DNA of 64,000 nt from Coniferiporia sulphurascens (GCA_002794785.1 NBBA01000007.1:1054001-1118000), one strand, 5' to 3'. Shown: positions 1-12,091, counted from the first letter of the stretch. Notes: generated by a model not told the origin, from the letters alone. A program made the numbers and translations.

Positions 1-1519
1 TGATGGCACCTCGTGCTAAAAGGAGATAGGGGGCTCATAACACATGGTGTGGTGGTAAGAACCACCCGACACCAAAAGGCGACAGGGCACCATGGGCCTC
101 TTGGGTGGGTTGGACCCCCTTGAGGTGGTTAGTATCCCCTACTCCCTGGGACGGCTTTGCCACCGGGGTCAGGTATGTGAGACGGAGATCCTGGTACGAT
201 CGCGGATCCAGAAGCGGGGCTGGGGGTTGACTGGGCGCTTGTCCCATGACCTCGGTTCCTGAGTATTCCGGCTGTAATGGCTGTTTCTGAAGCATGTGCC
301 AGGGCACGGGAAAGGGCCTGCATGGAGTGTGCATCGGCATCCTGGTGCGCTGAAGTGTAGTGTCTTGGGCTGTAGTGCTGTGGGAGAGTTCCCCTCAGTG
401 GCTCCAGAGGACTAAATCCTCTGTTGGTTCATGCGGGGGTAATTCCCACTACAGGCTTAAGTTGATTCCCAGAAGTGCAGCGGTACTCTACAGGACCTCT
501 ATGGTCGGGGAGGGAATGTGTAGGGTAGGGGGGTTGTTCCATATGGGTGGGGTAGTGCCTATGGCACTGCGACCCTCACCCGGGATGGCCTCCTGGCGTG
601 GCACACCTTACCCTAGTGCTCCAATATAGTGCCCATATGTCGTAGAGGACAGCGGGAGCAGTTTCGGTCGGCTGCATATCCCGAGGAAGGTACATGCATT
701 GTTTGAGTCCCACAAGGGCGCTCTTAATTCTGGCTGCCGAGCCGGTCCCTATGGGGGTTACTGGCTGAGCTTTGACTCAGCCTACCAGTGCAGGCATGGC
801 CTGATCTCACACTGCAGGTGGCACAACTACCCCCCCTGGCCCGCACAGTCGACCACTCACATCCTCGGCAGCTGTAGTACCTTCCACCCATGGATACAAT
901 GTGTATGGCCACCTCGGAACCCTCTCCCAGTCCACCACTCAGAGTGGGCTGAGGAGAACCGCCTCCTGGTTCTGTGCCATTGGCTCAAGCTGACAGGGCA
1001 CCTGAACCGCCTCTCTGACCATGCCACAGGTGCCATCAGGCTTTCCTTTGCCACGATGGACCTAGACGGCCACCCTACTGACAAGGATATGGACCTGGAC
1101 CTCCTACAGGAGTACATGCATTGTATGCTTGGACCTTGAACTCAGGACTCAGACCCAGCCCTTTTGGAGCTCTCAGGTATGCTCCCACCTTTCCCTTCAG
1201 ATTAGTGCCTGTCTTTCGGATTCCCACGGATACGTCTCGGCTGGCACTCTCGCCTCCCCATTCTCACTTCTAAGCTTCTTACTTTGCCTGCCCTCACCCG
1301 CTTGGTTGGTTTGTAGCGATATGTATCCCTCCTTCCTCAGTCTTTCTTATTCAATAGGGGCTCTCCACACTTTGGCACCCCTAGGGGAGCAGAGCCCCTG
1401 CCCAGTTTTGTGCGATGTGCAATGACAGGTACCTCCATTGTTATGTAGTTAGGGCCCCCCCTGGGGGGGCAGCTTGTAATTATGTAATACTGCAGGAATA
1501 ATAATTAAAAAAAAAAAAA
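1..1519 (+). mobile_element. Composite retrotransposon C1 (non-coding module A1 + LINE 3' end), left end cut by window
   Basis: Positions 1-733 match the 3' part of the non-coding module in the complete composite element at 56046-58010, including the shared module end TTAATTCTGG (724-733). From 734 the sequence becomes the 3' part of the LINE ORF2, followed by the LINE 3' UTR and an A-rich tail ending at 1519. The LINE part starts at the codons for GPYGGYW, a different point from the other composites. The element interrupts LINE sequence that resumes on the minus strand at about 1521. The left target-site duplication lies outside the window. Confidence 0.8.
734..1205 (+). pseudogene. LINE ORF2 C-terminal remnant in C1
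   Basis: This codes for the tail of ORF2 downstream of RNase H: the GPYGGYWLSFDSAY block, a Cys/His-rich stretch (HCRWH, then HILGSC) and the C-terminal LLELSGMLPPFPSD. A premature TGA at 1137-1139 replaces the Arg codon that other copies have before TQDSDPALLE (CGA in the copy at 30218-32548), consistent with CGA to TGA. The expected stop is TAG at 1203-1205. It has no start codon of its own and is a passenger of the composite element. Confidence 0.75.
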
Positions 1520-2228
1520 GTCGGTTGGGTGGCCATCTAGGTCCATTGTGGCAAAAGACAGCCGGATGGCACCTGCCAGAATTAAAGGGCGCCCTTGCAG
1601 GACCCCACTACGCATGCACCTTCCTCATGACATAGATGCCTGACTGGTAGGACTTATACCCGACACGCTGTCCTTTATGGCACACTGGATTGGGAAGGGC
1701 ATGCCGTGCCAGGGAGACATTCCGAGTGGGGGTCGTGGCACCGTAGGCACTACCCCACCCATTGAGTGCCCCCCCTACCCTACACATTCCCCCCCTTACC
1801 CCGCTTTCCACTGTAGAGTGCCACTAGTTTCTGGGAATCAACTTAAGCACACAGTAGGACTTACTCCTATGCGCACCCATGCCAGATTTAGTGCTCTGGA
1901 GCCAGTGGAGGGAACTATCCCCCACCGCTACAGCTTGCTCCATAATGGAGGGGTTTCCTAGGCCCCCCCAGAGTTTCCTGTTCCCCGGAACATGCTTCAG
2001 AGCCCCAAAGGGGAATACTCAGGCACAAGGCCCGCTTCTGGATCTGCAATGTACCGGAGTTGACGTGTTGCCCTTGCTTGGACCCCAGCGCTTGTTACAG
2101 CTGCCAGGGAGTCCACTCAGACTAACCACCTCTCAAGGGGTACCAGCACCCAACCACTTTGATGGTGTGGGGCCAGCTACCAAGAACCTCCTGTGACTGC
2201 AGGGTGGGCCCCAGCCTTACTCCCCCAA

Positions 2229-2240
2229 GAGGCCCATGGT
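2229..2240. repeat. Target-site duplication (left copy; right copy 2838-2849)
   Basis: GAGGCCCATGGT is perfectly repeated on both sides of the LINE insertion at 2241-2837. The uninterrupted sequence in the palindrome arms has it once. Confidence 0.9.
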
Positions 2241-2837
2241 CACTCAGAATGGGCTGAGGAGAACAATATTCTGGTCCTGCGCTGTTGGCTTAGGCTGACA
2301 GGGCACTTAAACCGCCTTTCCGACAGAACCACAGGTACCATCCGCCTGGCTTTTGCCGCGATGGAACTAGACGGCCACCCCACCAACGAGAACATGGACC
2401 TGGACCTCCTTCAGGACTACATGCGTCGTATGCTCAGACCTCATACCCAGGACTCAGACCCGGCTCTTTTGGAGCTCTCAGGTGCGCTTCCACCCTTTCT
2501 CTCTGACTTGTGACCGCCTTTTGGACTCCTAATCGTATGTCTCGGCCAGTGCTCTCACCCTCCCTTTCTCCATTCTAAGCTACCTCGTTTGCCTGCCCTC
2601 GCCCACTTGGTATCATCGTAGTGATATGTATTCCTCCCTCTTCTTTTTGACATGTACTAATAGGGGCCCTTCACACTTTGTCACCCTTTGGGGAGCAGGG
2701 CCCCCACCCAGTTTTGTGTGCTGCGCAATGATGGGCACCTCCATAGTTATGTAGTTAGGGCCCCCCCTTCGGGGGGCAGCCCGTAATTATGTAATTCTGC
2801 AGGAATAATAAAATAATAAAAAATAAAAAATAAAAAA
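2241..2837 (+). mobile_element. 5'-truncated LINE insertion inside C2
   Basis: A 597-bp LINE 3' end made up of the last 90 or so codons of ORF2 (AEENNILVL to LPPFLSDL, stop at 2511-2513), the 3' UTR with both hairpins, and an A/TAA-rich tail. It is flanked by a perfect 12-bp duplication, GAGGCCCATGGT, at 2229-2240 and 2838-2849, which shows insertion by target-primed reverse transcription into the composite element. The coding sequence differs from both main LINE subfamilies, so it may be a third lineage. Confidence 0.9.
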
Positions 2838-3434
2838 GAGGCCCATGGTGGCCTGTCACTTTTGCGTCGGCTGGTTCTTACCATGATGCCATGTGTTAAG
2901 AAGCCCCTATCTCCTTATATCAACTAGTGATGTCATCAGAGACCCTTTTGGGATTTGGGGTGGCAGTTTTTATGGTTTGTCATGCCAGGGACAACACGGC
3001 CCCAGGATTTTAAGTCCCAACCCGAAGGTCAGATCCGAGTCTCCCTGAACCCGAGGTCTCCTGACCGAAGCCGACCACTGAAGGGCAGAGGGTTACCCCC
3101 CCCCCCTGCATGGGTGTGGGGACATTAACGTCGTGTCCCCCCCCAACTGGCAGGCATGCACCCCTTGCACCACCGAAAGGCGGACCAGTGAGCACCATGC
3201 CCCAAGAGAACACAGCAGACGTGAAGAAGGATCATCCTCACCGAGTTACCCCCCCCATGAAGACGTTAACAACAGGTCTTCATGCCAGCCGGCAAACGCA
3301 AGTGCCCATTTCCTGCCATCCAGCGACGCCGCTACAGTGCCTTGGCGACTGGCCAGCTACCCTCCCTATAAGGGTGGGCAGTCGGAGTGCCTTCTCTCAT
3401 GTCGACCCAGTAGAATACCAGACCAGAGCACAGG

Positions 3435-4741
3435 CATCCTTCTTGACCAGTAACCACCACCATCAACTAGTGCAGGCAGCTAAAACTCCCCCATGTCGAA
3501 CCCAAGTGATTACCAGAATGCACTTCGTGTTAGATGCGGTCAATCTTCTTTCCTTTTTCATCTACCTCCGATCCTTTTTCCTTTTCTGTTCTTTCCTTTC
3601 ATGACTCCCCTTTTGGCATGATCACCTGCTCTCTGATCCCCTTTAGTCAAATGACTCATTATGACTCGTGATCATCCCCTTATGGTAATACTTTCCCGAT
3701 GACCCCCTGAGCTTAAATAGTCGAGCCGAACATTATTGTTTCCTGTTCTTCTCTTCTACTTACTGTCGTGTTGTCTAAGGTATTACCTGTATATCCCTGT
3801 CATTTTGAAGCAATCTACTTACTGTTGTGTCGTCTAAGCGTTACACGTGATCTGAACATAGTCCCTCTGAGCTCCCCCCTCAGATTACTAGGTGTTCCCT
3901 TCATGCTAGTCAGTGTTTCATCGATCTCTTCGGGGCCCTGTCGAGTTATTCCCAGCCGCTGCCTAACACTTCATCGAACTCGACCCACCGTCTCCTCCTC
4001 ATCATTGGCTAGTATAGCCGCCGCCAGAGCCGCTGAAACGCCCCCCATGGCCTGCACAGTTGACTGCCCACATCCTTGGTGGCTGCAGCACCTTCCACCC
4101 ATGGATACAACATGTATGGCCACCTCGGGACCCTCTCCCAGTCCACCACTCAGAGTGGGCTGACAAAAACCACCTCCCGGTTTTGCGCCACTGGCTTAAG
4201 CTGACAGGGCACCTAAACCGCCTGTCTGACCACGCTGCAGGCGCCATCCGGCTTTCCTTTGCTGCAATGGACCTAGACGGACACCCAACCAATGAGGATA
4301 TGGTCCTGGACCTCCTACGGGACTACATGTGTCATATGCTCGGACCCCAAACCCAGGACTCGGACCCAGCCCTTTTGGAGCTATCAGGTACGCTTCCTCC
4401 CTTCCCTCTTGATTAGCGCCTGTCTTTTGGATTCCTACAGATATGTCTCGGCCGGCGCTCTTGCCTCCCCATTCCCACTTCTAAGCTTCTTACTTTACCT
4501 GCCCTCGCCTGCTTGGTTTGTTTGTAGTGATATGTATCCCACCTTCTCCCTCTTTCTTTCTACTCAATAGGGGCTCTCCACACTTTGGCACCCTTAGGGG
4601 AGCAGAGCCCCTGCCCAGTTTTGTGCGATGCACAATGATGGGCGCCTCTGTTGTTATGTAGTTAGGGCCTCCCCTTTGGGGGGGCAGCTTGTAATTATGT
4701 AATACTGCAGGAATAATAATAATAATAAAATAAATAAAAAA
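3435..4741 (+). mobile_element. Internally deleted LINE (5' end joined to 3' end), carrying a solo LTR
   Basis: It starts with the LINE 5' terminus CATCCTTCTTG at 3435, has the 58-bp 5' UTR and an ORF1 start codon at 3493, then codes for the first residues of ORF1. After the solo LTR (3528-3968) a further 70 bp or so of ORF1 sequence follows. At about 4040/4041 it jumps straight to ORF2 C-terminal sequence (PPWPAQ). The 3' UTR and a (TAA)n-rich tail end at about 4741. Roughly 5 kb of coding sequence is missing. No matching target-site duplication is visible: the left flank is C2 and the right flank is a minus-strand LINE ORF1. Confidence 0.75.
3528..3968 (+). mobile_element. Solo LTR, family LTR-2 (441 bp)
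   Basis: It has perfect 6-bp inverted ends, TGTTAG...CTAACA. It splits the LINE ORF1 sequence exactly. The flanking 5-bp duplication is CTTCG (3523-3527) versus CTTCA (3969-3973), with one mismatch. A TATA-like TTAAATAG near 3713 fits a promoter reading on the plus strand. No internal gag-pol sequence is present, so it is a solo LTR left by recombination. Superfamily not determined. Confidence 0.75.
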
Positions 4742-6090
4742 GAAGGCCATGGAATGCTGATCAATGATCATATCTGTGGCTGGGGTGGCGGAGGAGGGGC
4801 GCTTGGCAAAAGAGGTCATGAGGTTCCCCTTTACATTGAAAGAGGATGCCAGGACCATGACCCAGTCAGCAGTGGGAAGGGAGGAAAAGAACTCATGGGC
4901 TGTGGCAGTGAGGCACATGGCCAGGAGCTGGACCTCGGATTTGATTGCGATAGTTGGCAGGAGGACCAGGGTAGGGTCCTTGGCGTACATTGGGGGCAGG
5001 GGTGGTACCTGTCGCTGCTTCTTCTTTTTCTTGTGGGTCACCGTTGTGAAGACAGTGCCCGGAGCTGGGGCCGCTGGGTTGGGGTTGGAGGCGGTGGGTG
5101 GGGCTGGGGCGGCCACCACCTGGGCGTAGGGGGTTGGTGCTGCATTGTGGGCGGCCTGGATGGTGGTGGTGGGGGCCTGGGCCTTCTGGGCCGGTGGGGC
5201 ATGGGGCGCAGGCCGGTTGACAAGCATTGAGACTTGTCGGGAGATGGACACGACTTCTGTGGAGAGTTGCTTAACAATGTTTGTCAGCGCAGCCACATCA
5301 GGTGAGACGTTAGTGGTTCTGGGGGTCCTGGTTGGGGCAGAGGGTTGGGGGGCAGTGGTTGGGGTCCCTTGTTGGGGGCGAGCTGGGGCAAAGGGCACTG
5401 GCAGGGAGGCTTCCGCCCCCCCCTTGCAAAGTTGTAGGCCATCTCCATGTTGCAGGAGACGATGTACTGGGGGTCCTTCTTGTCCCTAAGAACGCCGGCA
5501 ATGGTCTGTTGGATGTTCCAAAGGAGGTTGCCCACAAACTGAGCGGCTGCTTGGTCGGTCTCTGCGGCACTGGAGCGGTGGGTCTTCTGGTCGAAGTCCT
5601 CAAGTGCGCGGGAGATGGAGTACATGAATCCCGCCATGTACGGCTCTAACTGGTCTCGAGGGCGGGGTTGGGGGGTGTGCAGGGAGAGGGCTTCCGATGA
5701 TCGCTTATGGGTGAGCGGTGGCGATGGAGTGTGTGGGTTCTCAAGGATGTCTTCCATCTCACCGAACTCATTGGAGCCGGTGGGGGGGTTGGAACCTTCG
5801 GAGGGGGGATGGCTAACATGCTCGAACATGCTCGTGAACTCGGTGTTCGAGACTCCAATGACGGGGGATGGGGCGAGACAGAGCATGTCTGGAGACGACG
5901 CCAGGAGGCCTGGGTCGATTTGGGCGGGGGTGGGGGTCGTGCTGTGTAGTGTGGCAGCGGTGTTGCCAGCCGCCACCCAGTTGGCGGCGGCCCTGGCGGC
6001 CCTGTTGGCATTGGTGCTGGCTGATGAGGGGGGTGGGAGGGGTGGTTGAGTCGAATGTAGAGCATTCCTGTATCCACTGGGGTTCGACAT
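4742..6090 (-). pseudogene. LINE ORF1 (gag-like), truncated and frameshifted
   Basis: It starts at ATG 6090 with MSNPSGYRNALH, the same start as ORF1 of the intact copy at 37169. The N-terminal half is Pro/Ala/Thr-rich and low-complexity. A frameshift lies at the G-run near 5418-5425 (the family reads GAEASLP here), and the protein continues in the overlapping frame as PFAPARPQQ and onward, through the KKKKKQRQVPPLPP basic patch and the block before the zinc knuckles. The zinc-knuckle region is lost because the 3' part is missing. ORF1 proteins of this kind bind the LINE RNA. Confidence 0.8.
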
Positions 6091-6148
6091 GGGGGAGTTT
6101 TAGCTGCCTGCACTAGTCAATGGTGGTGGTTACTGGTCAAGAAGGATG
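4742..6148 (-). mobile_element. LINE 5' half, minus strand (subfamily 1)
   Basis: The 5' terminus, CATCCTTCTTG on the minus strand, is at 6148. The short 5' UTR and most of ORF1 follow, reading leftward to 4742, where the tail of the preceding LINE interrupts it. The rest of the element is not present beyond that insertion. It meets a plus-strand ORF1 fragment at 6149. Confidence 0.85.
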
Positions 6149-6282
6149 TGTCCTCACCCTTGCTACTGCACAAACTGCAAAGGCGACCACCCCGCCACCC
6201 TCCCTCAATGTCCCAAGAAAAGGCGCTACCGCCAGATCATGGAGGCCATTGAAGGGCCTGATGATGAACATATGGAGGACCA

Positions 6283-6286
6283 ATGA
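6283..6286 (+). promoter_or_regulatory. ATGA stop-start overlap of ORF1 and ORF2
   Basis: The TGA of ORF1 and the ATG of ORF2 overlap in ATGA. The same arrangement recurs at 16726-16729, 23422-23425, 29673-29676, 37100-37103 and 39187-39190, so it is a conserved feature of the family and suggests translation of ORF2 by termination-reinitiation. Confidence 0.7.
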
Positions 6287-9200
6287 ATAGAGACATCTCT
6301 ATTCTTCAGTGGAATGCCATCTGCTCTTTAGCCACAGTCCATTCCCTTATTCCGATCCTTACCACTGACCCATCCCCACCCACCATCATTTTGATACAGG
6401 AACCCCCCTGGTACCAAATCGGTCTCCAACCCTCCCTCATTGACCCCACCGGTATGCCGGTCCTCAATGTCCCATCCCTCCCAGGGTACATGGCAGTTCT
6501 TCCCCTGGCCACACGGCCGAGGGTCATAATGTATGTATCCCGTGCCATCCCCTCAACCGCATGGTCAGTCCTCGGGGCCGCCTCCTTCGGCACCGATGTT
6601 CTCACCATTGAAATCCGCTCCCACTGGACAATCCGCCTCTGCAACTACTATGGTATGCACGCCCCGGATCGCACCAACGCCACTCCCCTCTACCCCGGTG
6701 AGTTTTTCCTCTTTGCAATCCCACCGGCTTTGGCCTCTACTCTACTTGTGGTGGGCGACTTTAATTGTCGCCACCACTCGTGGTCCAAACTCCTCGCCTC
6801 GTGGCAGGAGGACTTGAGGGCACAACCCCTCAATGACTTCTTCTGGGAGCACGGCCTTGCGCCAGCTCACCTCCCGGACTCTGACTCACGACCCGTCGAC
6901 AATCATCAATGGTGCCCAATTGACATGATCTGGTCCCCTCCCTCAATAAACCCTGACACAATTTTAGATTTGGGCACCTCAGCCATCTCCCCCTTGTCAG
7001 ATCATGCAATGCTGCGCTGGTCCTTGCCTTTTCGGCCTCCAACCCCAGTCATTAAAACGCACCGGTTACTCCCGGCCAACAGGGAAGAGTGGACCAACAT
7101 CACCTTCCCATTACTCAAATCTGCCTTTCACCTAACGGCAGACAGCACCCTAACCCTCGATGTTAAAGCACAGGCAGTGGTCGATGCTATGATCGCCACC
7201 CTTGCACCATTCACCCGACTCGCCAAGCTGTCCAAAACCGAGGTCCCTTGGTGGACTCCGACATGTAAGGCTCTCCTCCAGGAGATCTCGACAGCCACCA
7301 CCCCCCTTCAGTGGTCAGCAGACTGCTGCGCATTCAAATGCAGGGTTCGGGCGGCCAAGCGGCAGTTCTACGCCGACCAAGCCGACCAGGCTGATGCCTC
7401 CAACATCTGGAGCTGGGCCAAGCGTGGCCTCGGCAACCGTCCTACCCCAATCCCCTCGCTCAAGAAACACGATGGCACCTTCACCAAAACAGATGATGAG
7501 AAAGGTGAGCTTTTCCACACCACTTTCTTTTCACCCCCACCACCCCACCAAGCGGCCGAGAACCCGCCGCCTCCCCTCCAACCAGCTGCCCCACCCATAC
7601 TCCTATCGGAGCTCATGGGGGCACTGTCTGACACCTCCAACTTGTCGGCCCTGGGCCTCTCGGGTATTGGCTACTGCCCCCTGAAATGGGTGGCGGACAC
7701 CTACCCTGACGAGATTCTCACCCTTTTCAACGACTGCCTACGCATGGGGCACCACCCCAAGTGCTGGCGGGCGGCAAAAGTCATGATGCTTCAGAAGCCC
7801 AACAAGAAGGACCCCTTTTCACCACAATCCTACTGGCCCATTACCCTTGAGGAGACCTTAGGGAAACTCCTCGAAAAGATCATTGCTAACCGGCTCCAGT
7901 TCCTTGCAAACATGAAGGACTGGTTGCCACCTAACCAATACAGGGGGTGTCAAGGACACTCAGTCTATGACACCGCCCAGCACCTCCTACAGATTGCAGA
8001 GCGAGCCCATGCCGAGGGCTGTGTATGCTCGGTCCTAGCGGTCAACATACAGGGCTTCTTTGACTCGGTACATCCGCAACTCCTCCACTGGCAATTGTTG
8101 GACCTCCAGTGCCCGCCTGATATGGCGAACTGGTGTCTGTCCTTCATGACAGACCAGCAAGTCGCCATCGCATTCAACGGCACCACCCTCCCAACCACCC
8201 ATAAACCCAACCTCGGCACCCCCCAAGGTTCACCAGTCTCCCCTATCCTCTCAACAATATTCATGGGTGTGGTCCTCCAGAAATTCCACCAAACTGGCAC
8301 CACCACCCTCGCATACATCGACAACCACCTCCTTGTGTGCGTCGGACCCAGTGTGGCATCCAACTGCCAACAACTGTCCAATGCCTACCACCAACTCAAT
8401 GCCCACTTTGGTGCCATTGGTCTCAACATCGAAGCCGCCAAAATGGAGTGCCTTCACTTCCACCCACCCCGACGCCACTCAGCTGCCTATACCAACTGGG
8501 ACACCACCGGGGTCTGGGTCTCCCCCACCATGCTCATCCAACCCTCTATCCCACTTCGATAGCTGGGAATCTGGTGGGACCCAGCCCTTACCTTCAAAGC
8601 CCATGTGGAGCACATGCGATCCAGAGGCCTCTCCACCCTTGCTGCCCTCTGCATTCTCGGCAACACAGAACACAGTATCTCGGCCTTCCTCCTCTGTCGA
8701 CTGTATACTGCCTACATCTGCTCCGTCCTCACATGGGGCGCTCTGGTTTGGTACCATGGCTGACACCAAAAAACCCTAGTAAGCCATCTGCAGGCTGTGC
8801 AAAACACGGCATGCAGATGGATTCTTGGCGTCTACAAAGGCGCCTCCCCTTTTTCTACAGATTTTCTTTGCTCCCTTCCCCCTTTGTCTTACTATTTTGA
8901 ATATGCTAAGACTCTCCATTCTCTGCGCCTCTGGTGCACCCTGCACTCAGTTGGTAGAAAACAATACTATAAAAACGTAACTAATCGCCCCTTTTCCACT
9001 TCTCTGCAGGTCTGGGTCCCCTGGGTATGACCAGTTCCTGCATACACTCATCCCCCGTGGACGGATCCTCTGGCATTTATGAATGGACGAGTCTCGTTCA
9101 CCACTCCTATCACTCTGGTTAGTGAGGACACCTGCAAAGAATTTGTGGTGGCCGTGTGCTCCCTGAGCACCCTCCCCCACCTCCAGGTTTTCACTGATGG

Positions 9201-9420
9201 CTTGTGCATTGGTTCTAAGTCTGGATCAGCCATATGCGCCATGAAGGGCCTTAACCGCCTCAAATCCCGCCAGCTAGCCTCCCCCACCTGTGCAACAGCC
9301 ATGGACATGGAGATTTTCTCCCTTACTTCTGCACCAAGCTGGGCTGCACACCACCTCTGGGAGCTTCTGCCTGTTGCATCCGACATCTTCTTTCTGTCAG
9401 ATTTGCTGATGGCACTCCAC

Positions 9421-9940
9421 TGTTACAAATTTCCTTTACTTTCCCTTACTGTGCTGACTCACTTCACCTTCGTCATCATCAGTCAGCACAACTCCCCCAT
9501 TTCTTTGCCTTACTCATCCTTATTCACCTTGCACCATAAGACGCCATAATGATGCCTTATTGCACCATCATGACGTGCTTTGCTTACTGATAGCCCTACT
9601 TGTATTACCAAGGCATTCCTTGGGTTTCCATGACCTTCCATAGTCTGGTAAACTACCCTACACAGGCCGCTACAGTAGTAAACACATAGAGTAGCATATA
9701 AGCATGTAACTTCAGTAGCACAAGCCCTAAGCTTGTGCTCTTTGTTCATACAAGCCCATTATCTGCTACCACCAGTCTACTGTGTGCCACTTGGCCATTA
9801 GTCACTTCGTCATAACCCGACTCCGCTAAGAAGCATACCACGTCCACATCGTCGATCAGGAAGCCCCTCGACGATCACCTTCGACTTACGACATCTAGGA
9901 AGCCCCGACATCGATCACTGTGTAACCGTTGAGCTTAACA
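9421..9940 (+). mobile_element. Solo LTR, family LTR-1 (520 bp)
   Basis: Ends are TGTTAC...TTAACA. A perfect 5-bp duplication TCCAC flanks it (9416-9420 and 9941-9945), and joining the flanks restores the LINE RNase H reading. A TATA-like CATATAAG near 9690 suggests plus-strand sense. The same LTR is found on the minus strand at 50012-50568, and partly at 12092-12346. No internal region remains. Confidence 0.9.
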
Positions 9941-11132
9941 TCCACTTGATCTGCACATGGGCGCCAGTCCCAGGCGCCCATCTCCTCCACCAATGGAGGG
10001 CAGGGGTCCAGACTCTCTTGGACTCACACCCGGATCTCTCTGTCCATTTCGTCTGGTGTCTGGGCCACTCTGACATACTGGGAAATGAATGGGCTGACCA
10101 CAAGGCAAAGTTCGCCACGAACCTACCTCTGTCCTCCCTCGCACCCTCAACATCCGCACTGAAGGAGGCCGCAGTCACAACCCTCATGGAGCGCTGGGCT
10201 CTTTCACTCGCCTGCCCACTCGCCTCGACAGCCGATAAGTACCTCGCTGTCAATGGCATCCCATCACACCAACCACAGAAACTGCTCACACAGTCGGTTG
10301 ACCACCCCCACCATGAACTCTCTGCAGTCGCCCAGGTCCTCTGCTGTGCTGGTCCCTACGGGGGATACTGGCTGAGCTTCGACTCAGCCTACCGGCACAG
10401 GCACAGCCTGATCTCGCACTGCAGGTGGCACAACCACCCCCCCTGGCCGGCCCAGTCGACCACCCACATTTTGGGTGGGTGTCGTACATTCCGACCCTGG
10501 ATCCACAAGATCTGGCCCCCCCATGACCCACTCCTGACCCATCACACCGAGTGGGCCGATGAAAACTGTCTCCAGGTTCTGTGCCGCTGGCTAAAGCTAA
10601 CAGGCCGCCTGAACCGCCTCTCCGACTGCACCTCCGCCACCATCTGCTTGGCCTTTGCTGCGATGGAGCTGGAGGGACACCCCACCGATAAAGATATGGA
10701 CTTGGACCTCCTCCGGGAATACATGAGTCATATGCTTGGACCCCAGACCCAGGACCCGGACCCAGCTCTGTTGGAGCTCTCAGGTATGCTTCCCCCCTTT
10801 TCCTCTGATCTATGAATGCCTTTCGGACTCTCCTGTGTATGTCCCAGCCGGTGCTCTTGCCCTCCCTTTCCAATTCTAAACTACCCCCTTTTGCCTGATG
10901 TTGTCCATTTGGCTTGGCCGTAGCGATATGTATTCCTCCCTCTTTTCTCTCACTTACTAATAGGGGCCCTTCCCACTCTGGCACCCTTCAGGGAGCAGGG
11001 CCCCTGCCCAGTTTTGTGTGTTGTGTGATGACAGGCACCTCTGTTGTTATGTAGTTAGGGCCCCCCCTTTGGGGGGGCAGCTTGTAAGTAGGTAATACTG
11101 CAGGAATAATAATAATAATAATTTAAAAAAAA

Positions 11133-11256
11133 GGGAGTCACTATCCCTACTGCATTCTCCCTAACCCCCTCCAGAGTCCGCCCCCAGTCCGCCCTCCACA
11201 TCTCCATGGTGCCCTGTAAGGACTTTTTGTTCGGCCAGAACAGACACACCATCACC
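11133..11256 (+). mobile_element. LINE ORF1 fragment (subfamily 2)
   Basis: A 124-bp piece of ORF1, translating around LHISMVPCKDFLFGQNRHT, matching the subfamily-2 ORF1 at 43507-45568 rather than subfamily 1. It is trapped between the tail of P0 and the 3' end of a minus-strand LINE and is probably what is left of their target. Confidence 0.7.
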
Positions 11257-12091
11257 TTTTTTTAAATTTTTAAATTTTTATTATTATTCCTGCAGTATTA
11301 CATAATTACAAGCTGCCCACCCAAAGGGGGGGCCCTAACTACATAACAACAGAGGTGCCCGTCATTGCACATTGCACAAAACTGGGCAGGGGCTCTGCTC
11401 CCTGAAGGGTGCCGAAGTGTGGAGAGCCCCTATTTAGTAAGACAAAACGCGAGAGGGAGGAATACATATCGCTACGAACTAACCAAGCAGGTAAGAGCAG
11501 GTTAAAGTAAGAAGCTTAGAAGAGGAAAGGGAGGGCAAGAGTGCTGGCCAAGACGTATCCATAGGAATCCGAAAGACGGGCACTAGTCAGAAGGGAAAGG
11601 AGGGAGCGTACCTGATAGCTCCAAAAGGGCTGGGTCTGAGTCCTGGGTTCGAGGTCCAAGCATACAATGCATGTATTCCCATAGGAGGTCGAGGTCCATA
11701 TCTTTGTCTGTTGGGTGGCCATCTTGGTCCATCACAGTGAATGACAGCCGGATGGCGCCTGCAGCACGGTCAGAGAGGCGGTTAAGGTGCCCTGTCAGCT
11801 TAAGCCAGTGGCGCAAAACCGGGAGGCGGTTTTTGTCAGCCCACTCTGAGTGGTGGACTGGAAGAGGGTCCCGAGGTGGCCATACACATTGTATCCACAG
11901 GTGGAAAGTGCTACAGCTGCCTAAAATGTGGGCGGTCAACTGTGCGGGCCATGGGGGGTGGTTGTGCCACCTGCAGTGCGAAATCAGGCCATGTCTGCGC
12001 CAGTAGGCTGAGTCAAAGCTCAGCCAGTAGCCCCCATAGGGACTGGTGCGGCAGAGGACCTGCGCGACTGTGGATAGCTCATTGCGTGGGT
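11257..12091 (-). mobile_element. LINE 3' fragment, minus strand, with ORF2 C-terminus
   Basis: The A/T-rich tail starts at 11257, followed on the minus strand by the 3' UTR hairpins and the ORF2 C-terminal region (stop at 11583, LPPFPSD). It has the CTC/GAG version of the 3' UTR stem, as in subfamily 2. The element is interrupted at 12091 by LTR-1 and then lost at the palindrome breakpoint. Confidence 0.8.

Larger units (their letters stand above)
1521..3430 (-). mobile_element. Composite retrotransposon C2, minus strand, interrupted and truncated
   Basis: Read on the minus strand, module A2 runs from about 3430 down to 1575, ends in the same TTAATTCTGG, and then joins LINE ORF2 sequence at the codons for GAIRL (about 1574). 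This is a third LINE junction point. The LINE part is cut after about 54 bp by the tail of C1. The module is interrupted at 2241-2837 by a LINE insertion with target-site duplications. Its own 5' terminus is missing: the match stops at 3430, just before the next LINE. Confidence 0.75.
6283..10815 (+). pseudogene. LINE ORF2: endonuclease, reverse transcriptase, RNase H (split by solo LTR)
   Basis: The first open stretch, 6283-8562, codes for 759 aa. The AP-endonuclease motifs are present: ILQWNA near the start, LIQEPPW, GDFNCRHHSW (about aa 160-170), PIDMIW and SDHAML. The reverse transcriptase follows, with NIQGFFDSVH (motif A) and LGTPQGSPVSPIL (motif B), but the catalytic YVDD has become YIDN. 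A TAG at 8560-8562 replaces a conserved Trp. RNase H begins VFTDGLC near 9187 and is interrupted by the LTR at 9421-9940. After it come LGHSDILGNEW and the C-terminal domain, with stop at 10815. Extra stops (for example near 8762 and 9028) confirm it is dead. Confidence 0.85.
6149..11132 (+). mobile_element. LINE P0, 5'-truncated, nearly complete ORF2 (subfamily 1)
   Basis: It begins inside the last zinc knuckle of ORF1 and contains ORF2 interrupted by a solo LTR (9421-9940), the 3' UTR hairpins and a TAA-rich tail ending near 11132. ORF2 overlaps the ORF1 stop by ATGA at 6283-6286. The left neighbour is a minus-strand LINE 5' end, so P0 is either 5'-truncated or was cut by that element. The right flank is a fragment of another LINE ORF1. 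No clear target-site duplication. Confidence 0.85.
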
